Below, piece by piece: positions 60,370 through 64,000 of a stretch of DNA of 64,000 nt. Below the pieces are notes generated by a model, which saw only the letters and a program-made list of their open reading frames with translations, did no database searches and was not told where the DNA came from. Both the position numbers and the translations under genes were made by a program. This stretch comes from JAOUEA01 sp963810945 (GTDB taxonomy: Bacteria > Actinomycetota > UBA4738 > HRBIN12), in the NCBI GenBank assembly GCA_963810945.1, contig CAWEPI010000008.1, positions 1,274,264 to 1,338,263 of the forward strand, read 5' to 3'. Positions within the stretch are counted from its first letter, which is position 1. Each line of letters begins with the position of its first letter.

Positions 60370-63207
60370 CTACGGGCCTTGCGGGTCGGGCGCGGCCGCT
60401 CGAGCGCTCTCTGCAAGCCTCAGCGCGAGCACCCGCATGACGCCGAGCGCGAGATCGGGGCGCTCGCGCACCATGCTCTCGAACTCGCGGTGACCGATCC
60501 GGATCGTTCGCACGGGCCCTTCCGCGATGAGGGATGCGATCCTCGGGTTCCGCGTGATGATCGACATCTCGCCGACGACCTCGCCGGCGGTTCGACGGGC
60601 GATCATGCGTTCATCGCCGACGCTTCCGCCGACGACGCGGATCACGCCTTCGGTCAAGATGTGCATGGCGTCACCGAGCTCGCCCTCCCGCGCGATGGTC
60701 TCCCCGTCGTCGTACCCCTGCTCCTCAGCGATCAGCGCCAACCGTTCGAGGTCGCCGGGGCTGAGGTCGGCGAACAGCGGGATCTTGCGCAGGATGAGCA
60801 CGCGCTCGACCACGGAAACTGTTGCGATGGACACTGTCATCGTGGCTCCTTCTCGTCGTGAGCGGACGACCTCCGCGCATCGACGAACGAGATCGTCCTC
60901 GTCCTCGAGCGCAGTCATCAGCCAGCTCTCGTCTTCGTGCGTTGTGGGGATCGGTTCCCAGAGCGCCAACAGCGGCCCGACCGACTTCGTTGCGTCCGCC
61001 GCCTCGAGGGCCTCGAGCGCGCTCGCGCGGACGGAACCTGACCCGTCGAGGCGCTCGATCGCCGTGCGGGCGGCCTCGCGATCCGCGGCCACCATGCTCG
61101 CGGCCCAGAGCGCCGATCGCGCGCTGACGCGGGCCCGCTCAACGATCGCGGTGCGCAGCAGGGCCTCGAGGTCGGGGTCTTGCGGCGTCGACGCGATCAA
61201 CGCGCGGTCCCTCTTCGCCTGATCGGCCGCCGACCGCACGAACGCGTGCACCGCGTCCGCCGCACCGTCCGGCTCCATCCGACGCGCCGCCTCGATGCCG
61301 ACGGCGACGGTCTCGGGGTCGCGGAGGGCCTCGAGGACATGGCCGATCGCGGGGGAGCCGATCACGCCGAGCGCGCGACCGGCCGCCGATCGGACGGTCT
61401 GATCCGGTGCGTCGACCCGCTCCACGGCAGGCGCGAGCGCGCGTTCAGGCGCCGAAGACGCGAGGAGGTCGAGGGCGGCGGCCTGCACCAGCGGATCGGG
61501 ATCTCCCAGGGATCGTTCCGCGAGGTCTGCGGCCAACTCCGCCGGCGCCGCGTCGAGCTCCACCAACGCGACGGATCGGATACCGGCGTCGGCGTCGGCG
61601 AGCAGCCGGTCGAGCCGAGTGGCGGCGCGGTCGTCGAGCGAAAGGGCCCGCGCGGATGCGGCTGCGCTCACGGCGGTGTCGATGTCGTCGATCATCCCGA
61701 GCATCGCCTCGAGACCCGACGGCGTCGACGCGTCGATCGCTCCGACAGCCGCGAGACGGACGAGCGGATCCGGGTCGTGGAGGCCCTCGGCGAGGGCATC
61801 CGACAACGCGTGCGCGTGGAGCCCGGCGGCCAACTGGAAGGCGAACCGCCTCGCGTGGACGTCGTTGGACCGCATCGAATCCGCCAAGACGCCGGCCGAC
61901 TGCGCGTCGATGTCGAGCGGCGCCGGTGTCCACGCCGTCGCCTTCTCGAACACCTGTGGACGCGCCGCCAGCAACGCCCGCAAGAGCGCGTCCACGTACG
62001 AGCGGCGGATCACGAGGACCACGGCGACCGTGAGTAGCGACGCGACGATCCCGATCACCGCGAACTGACGCGCGGTGAGCACGTCCTGCCCGACCAGCGC
62101 GACCAAGCCTGCGATCGCCGTTCCGACCTGCGCCGGGCCTCCGTTCAAGAACGCCCTCGTCTCGTCGCGACGGTCGTCCGGCACCACGTTGACCAGCGTC
62201 TCCCACGCCGGCGAGGCGACACCCTGCAGCCAGACGCCGGTCGTCACTTTGAGCACGACGATCGTCGCGAAGCCTGCGCCGGCCAGCAGGATCCCGAAGG
62301 CTCCGAGGTACAGCAGCGGCAGCACCAGCATCATCGCGGTCACACCGAACCGAGCGAACAGCCGGTTCGTCAACAGGATCGACATCAGGAACGCCCCAGC
62401 GGTGATCGACGCACCGACCAGGCCGAAGAACCCGGCGAGCGCATCCGTGTCGGTGAAGCGGTCCGTCGCAGTCGTCGCGAACGGCAGGAACAGGGAATAG
62501 AACAGGACGGAGAACAGCACGGCCGCCACCGCCATGCCCGCCAACAGTCGGCTCCGACGGACATACGCGTACCCGCTCTTGATCCCCTGCAGGAGCGACG
62601 TTTGCCGCCCTGCCGGCGCCTGATGGAGCCCGGCGCCACCGAGGCAAAGCCGGCACAGGACGGTCGCGACGACGAGCCCACCGATCCATACCAGCAGCAG
62701 GTTCTCGACGCCAAGCACGGCTGCGAGTGGTCGCGTGAGGAGCCCGCCCACGACCGCCCCGAGGATCCCGCCAGCGCCGAAGATCGGGAACAGCCGTTTG
62801 GCCTGGCGGGCGTCGACCACCGTGCCGGCGGTTCCCCACAGGCCGATCGCCTGCGCCAGCGTCGCGAACGCCACCGTCACCCAGAGCACGGGGTAGATCC
62901 ACCGCGCGTCGGTCAGCAACACGCCGCGCTCGGCCAGCACCACGGCCGCCATCAGCAGCGGGGACCAGATGTAGATCGATCGATGCGCGACGCGCTGCAG
63001 GACGGCGGTCAGAGCGAACATCGCCACCAGGGTCGTGCCGGCTTGCGCGAGATACATCAGGGGGAGTGCCTGGGTACCGATCTGGTCGAAGAACAGCGCG
63101 TTGACGGCGCTTTCCCCGATCGCTGCGCCCGCGAGCGAGACGAACATCAGCGCGGCCACGAGCGCGACGGTCCTGCGCTCGCTCGCGTGGACGCCGAGGA
63201 GCCCCAC
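60370..63207 (-). CDS. MFS/NTT-like transporter with HEAT repeats and cyclic-nucleotide-binding domain
   Basis: The product is 945 residues. The first ~430 are membrane helices of MFS or nucleotide-transporter (NTT) type, with SERRTVALVAALMFVSLAG, FPIFGAGGILGAVVGGLLTRPL and AWETLVNVVPDDRRDETRAFLNG. Residues ~450-800 are HEAT-like helices (DPDPLVRLAAVGAID). Then a cNMP domain: IPLFADLSPGDLERLALIAEEQGYDDGETIAREGELGDAMHILTEG, VVGEMSIITRNPRIASLIAEG. It is 12 bases downstream of a cyclase, so cyclase and sensor are co-expressed. Confidence 0.87.
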   Translation of the reverse strand: MGLLGVHASERRTVALVAALMFVSLAGAAIGESAVNALFFDQIGTQALPLMYLAQAGTTLVAMFALTAVLQRVAHRSIYIWSPLLMAAVVLAERGVLLTDARWIYPVLWVTVAFATLAQAIGLWGTAGTVVDARQAKRLFPIFGAGGILGAVVGGLLTRPLAAVLGVENLLLVWIGGLVVATVLCRLCLGGAGLHQAPAGRQTSLLQGIKSGYAYVRRSRLLAGMAVAAVLFSVLFYSLFLPFATTATDRFTDTDALAGFFGLVGASITAGAFLMSILLTNRLFARFGVTAMMLVLPLLYLGAFGILLAGAGFATIVVLKVTTGVWLQGVASPAWETLVNVVPDDRRDETRAFLNGGPAQVGTAIAGLVALVGQDVLTARQFAVIGIVASLLTVAVVLVIRRSYVDALLRALLAARPQVFEKATAWTPAPLDIDAQSAGVLADSMRSNDVHARRFAFQLAAGLHAHALSDALAEGLHDPDPLVRLAAVGAIDASTPSGLEAMLGMIDDIDTAVSAAASARALSLDDRAATRLDRLLADADAGIRSVALVELDAAPAELAADLAERSLGDPDPLVQAAALDLLASSAPERALAPAVERVDAPDQTVRSAAGRALGVIGSPAIGHVLEALRDPETVAVGIEAARRMEPDGAADAVHAFVRSAADQAKRDRALIASTPQDPDLEALLRTAIVERARVSARSALWAASMVAADREAARTAIERLDGSGSVRASALEALEAADATKSVGPLLALWEPIPTTHEDESWLMTALEDEDDLVRRCAEVVRSRREGATMTVSIATVSVVERVLILRKIPLFADLSPGDLERLALIAEEQGYDDGETIAREGELGDAMHILTEGVIRVVGGSVGDERMIARRTAGEVVGEMSIITRNPRIASLIAEGPVRTIRIGHREFESMVRERPDLALGVMRVLALRLAESARAAAPDPQGP

Positions 63208-63219
63208 GATCTCGGGCGC

Positions 63220-64000
63220 CTATCCGGCCGCCGCGGTCACCGGCGGCCGCACCACGAACGCGTCGACCGGGTAGCCCTTCAGCGACTCCTGGCGATGGTC
63301 GAGGCTCGCGTTCGCTAGCGTGGGCACGCGATCGAGCACCGGCTGCGTCACGAGGATCTCGCCCGCCGCGGCCTTCGAGGCGAGGTGCGCTGCGATGTTC
63401 ATCGGATCACCGAGGGCGGTGAAGTCCCGTGCGTCCTGTTTCCCCACGATGCCGACGAAGGCCGACCCGGCATGGACCGCGACGCCGAGCGGCAACCACG
63501 GACCGGTCGCCGAACCGTACCCGACGGCCGCGAGCAGCGCGCCGGCCGCATCGACGGCACGCGTGGCGTGATCGGGGCCTGCGAGGAAGGGCAGGAACAG
63601 CCCCACGACCTCGTCCCCGACGTACTTCTCGACGATCGCGTCGTGTTCGACGAGTGCGTCCATCGACACTCGGTAGAAGCGGTCCATGAGCTGCGTGAAC
63701 TCGAACGTCGGCATGGCTCGTGCGAGCTTGCTCGAGCCGCGGACGTCCGCGAACAGCATCGATAGCTCGACCTCCGCCCCACGCACCTCGGCGTCGCCCG
63801 GGGCGCCGGGGCACATCGCCGCGTGGATCTTCAAGCCTTTGAAGCAGCGACCACAGATGTTGGGGTTCTTCGCCCACGGCGTGAACCCGAACCGCCTGAG
63901 GACCATGGCGCCTGGGCGGCCGAAGGGCGCTCGACAGAGCTTGCAGCGCGGATTGGAAGGCACGAAGCGGAGCGCGCTCTTGTCGTGGAGATGCGGGTGC
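63220..64000 (-). CDS. Class III nucleotidyl cyclase with zinc-ribbon-like N-terminus (5' end outside window)
   Basis: At least 260 residues; the frame remains open to the window edge, and FVPSNPRCKLCRAPFG then NPNICGRCF match an N-terminal region common in this cyclase group, so the start is probably outside. ELSMLFADVRGSSKLA carries the first metal Asp, IVEKYVGDEVVGLF the purine-selecting Lys and second Asp, and FTALGDPMNIAAHL the final motif. There, the transition-state Arg is replaced by His. The next gene downstream encodes a cNMP-binding transporter. Confidence 0.85.
   Translation of the reverse strand, partial: HPHLHDKSALRFVPSNPRCKLCRAPFGRPGAMVLRRFGFTPWAKNPNICGRCFKGLKIHAAMCPGAPGDAEVRGAEVELSMLFADVRGSSKLARAMPTFEFTQLMDRFYRVSMDALVEHDAIVEKYVGDEVVGLFLPFLAGPDHATRAVDAAGALLAAVGYGSATGPWLPLGVAVHAGSAFVGIVGKQDARDFTALGDPMNIAAHLASKAAAGEILVTQPVLDRVPTLANASLDHRQESLKGYPVDAFVVRPPVTAAAG

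Overview
This is a high-GC window that reads as Actinomycetota, probably from a soil or environmental lineage. The reasons are strong G/C third-position bias, frequent GTG starts, leader-type secreted proteins, several class III nucleotidyl cyclases, PadR/HAAS and MMPL genes, and a many-copy short XRE-type helix-turn-helix gene. The genus cannot be read from the sequence. About twenty single-base frameshifts break otherwise well-conserved genes. Nearly all are +1 insertions beside short homopolymers, so I read most as sequence or assembly errors; those genes are given as one CDS each, with the break noted.

Region 1 (1-20 kb) is chromosomal housekeeping and surface functions. It holds a trypsin-like protease end, a polysaccharide deacetylase, a Crp/Fnr regulator, an FAD-linked oxidase, a secreted beta-propeller, a CDGSH iron-sulfur protein, a GH114-like glycosidase, a NarL-type sensor kinase, DNA polymerase IV, a potassium channel with RCK domains, an MMPL exporter and several signal-peptide proteins of unknown role. 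A small scar at 14.57-14.92 kb joins a duplicated gene end to a TauE/SafE remnant. A 70-residue protein built of four DFARGER repeats sits at 19.7 kb.

Region 2 (20.07-34.2 kb) is a compact catabolic island. It encodes a split transketolase, an E1 alpha/beta thiamine-diphosphate dehydrogenase, a VOC protein, a GntR/FCD regulator, a D-apionate-lactonase-like protein, a D-threonine-aldolase-like PLP enzyme, an SDR dehydrogenase, a glutamine-synthetase-family ligase and a polyamine-type ABC importer. Four promoter regions inside it share a GGTTATC motif, in two cases as GGT-N9-ACC, which I infer to be the operator of the GntR protein. The combination points to uptake and breakdown of a sugar-acid- or amine-like compound by a pathway I cannot match to a described one.

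Region 3 (34.2-40.4 kb) holds an autoregulated PadR/HAAS pair, an SDR, a 1090-residue AAA/LuxR-type regulator and a ferredoxin-nucleotidyl cyclase fusion.

Region 4 (40.4-57.5 kb) is an accessory area full of decay. It has at least eight full or broken copies of one XRE gene, three copies of a second HTH gene, a 704-bp direct repeat 15 kb apart carrying a secreted protein, a repeated RNA-like element, and remnants of a phage terminase, hsdM, a cupredoxin and a flavin monooxygenase. Among these lie small intact genes: CBS, histidine phosphatase, beta-propeller, SnoaL-like, GYD, GAF, an ATP-grasp ligase, an MFS-cNMP fusion and a hydrolase.

Region 5 (57.5-64 kb) is dominated by cyclic-nucleotide signalling. 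It has a MerR-cyclase, a YHS-domain gene, a multicopper-oxidase remnant, a phosphotransferase, and a cyclase placed 12 bases upstream of a transporter-HEAT-cNMP fusion.
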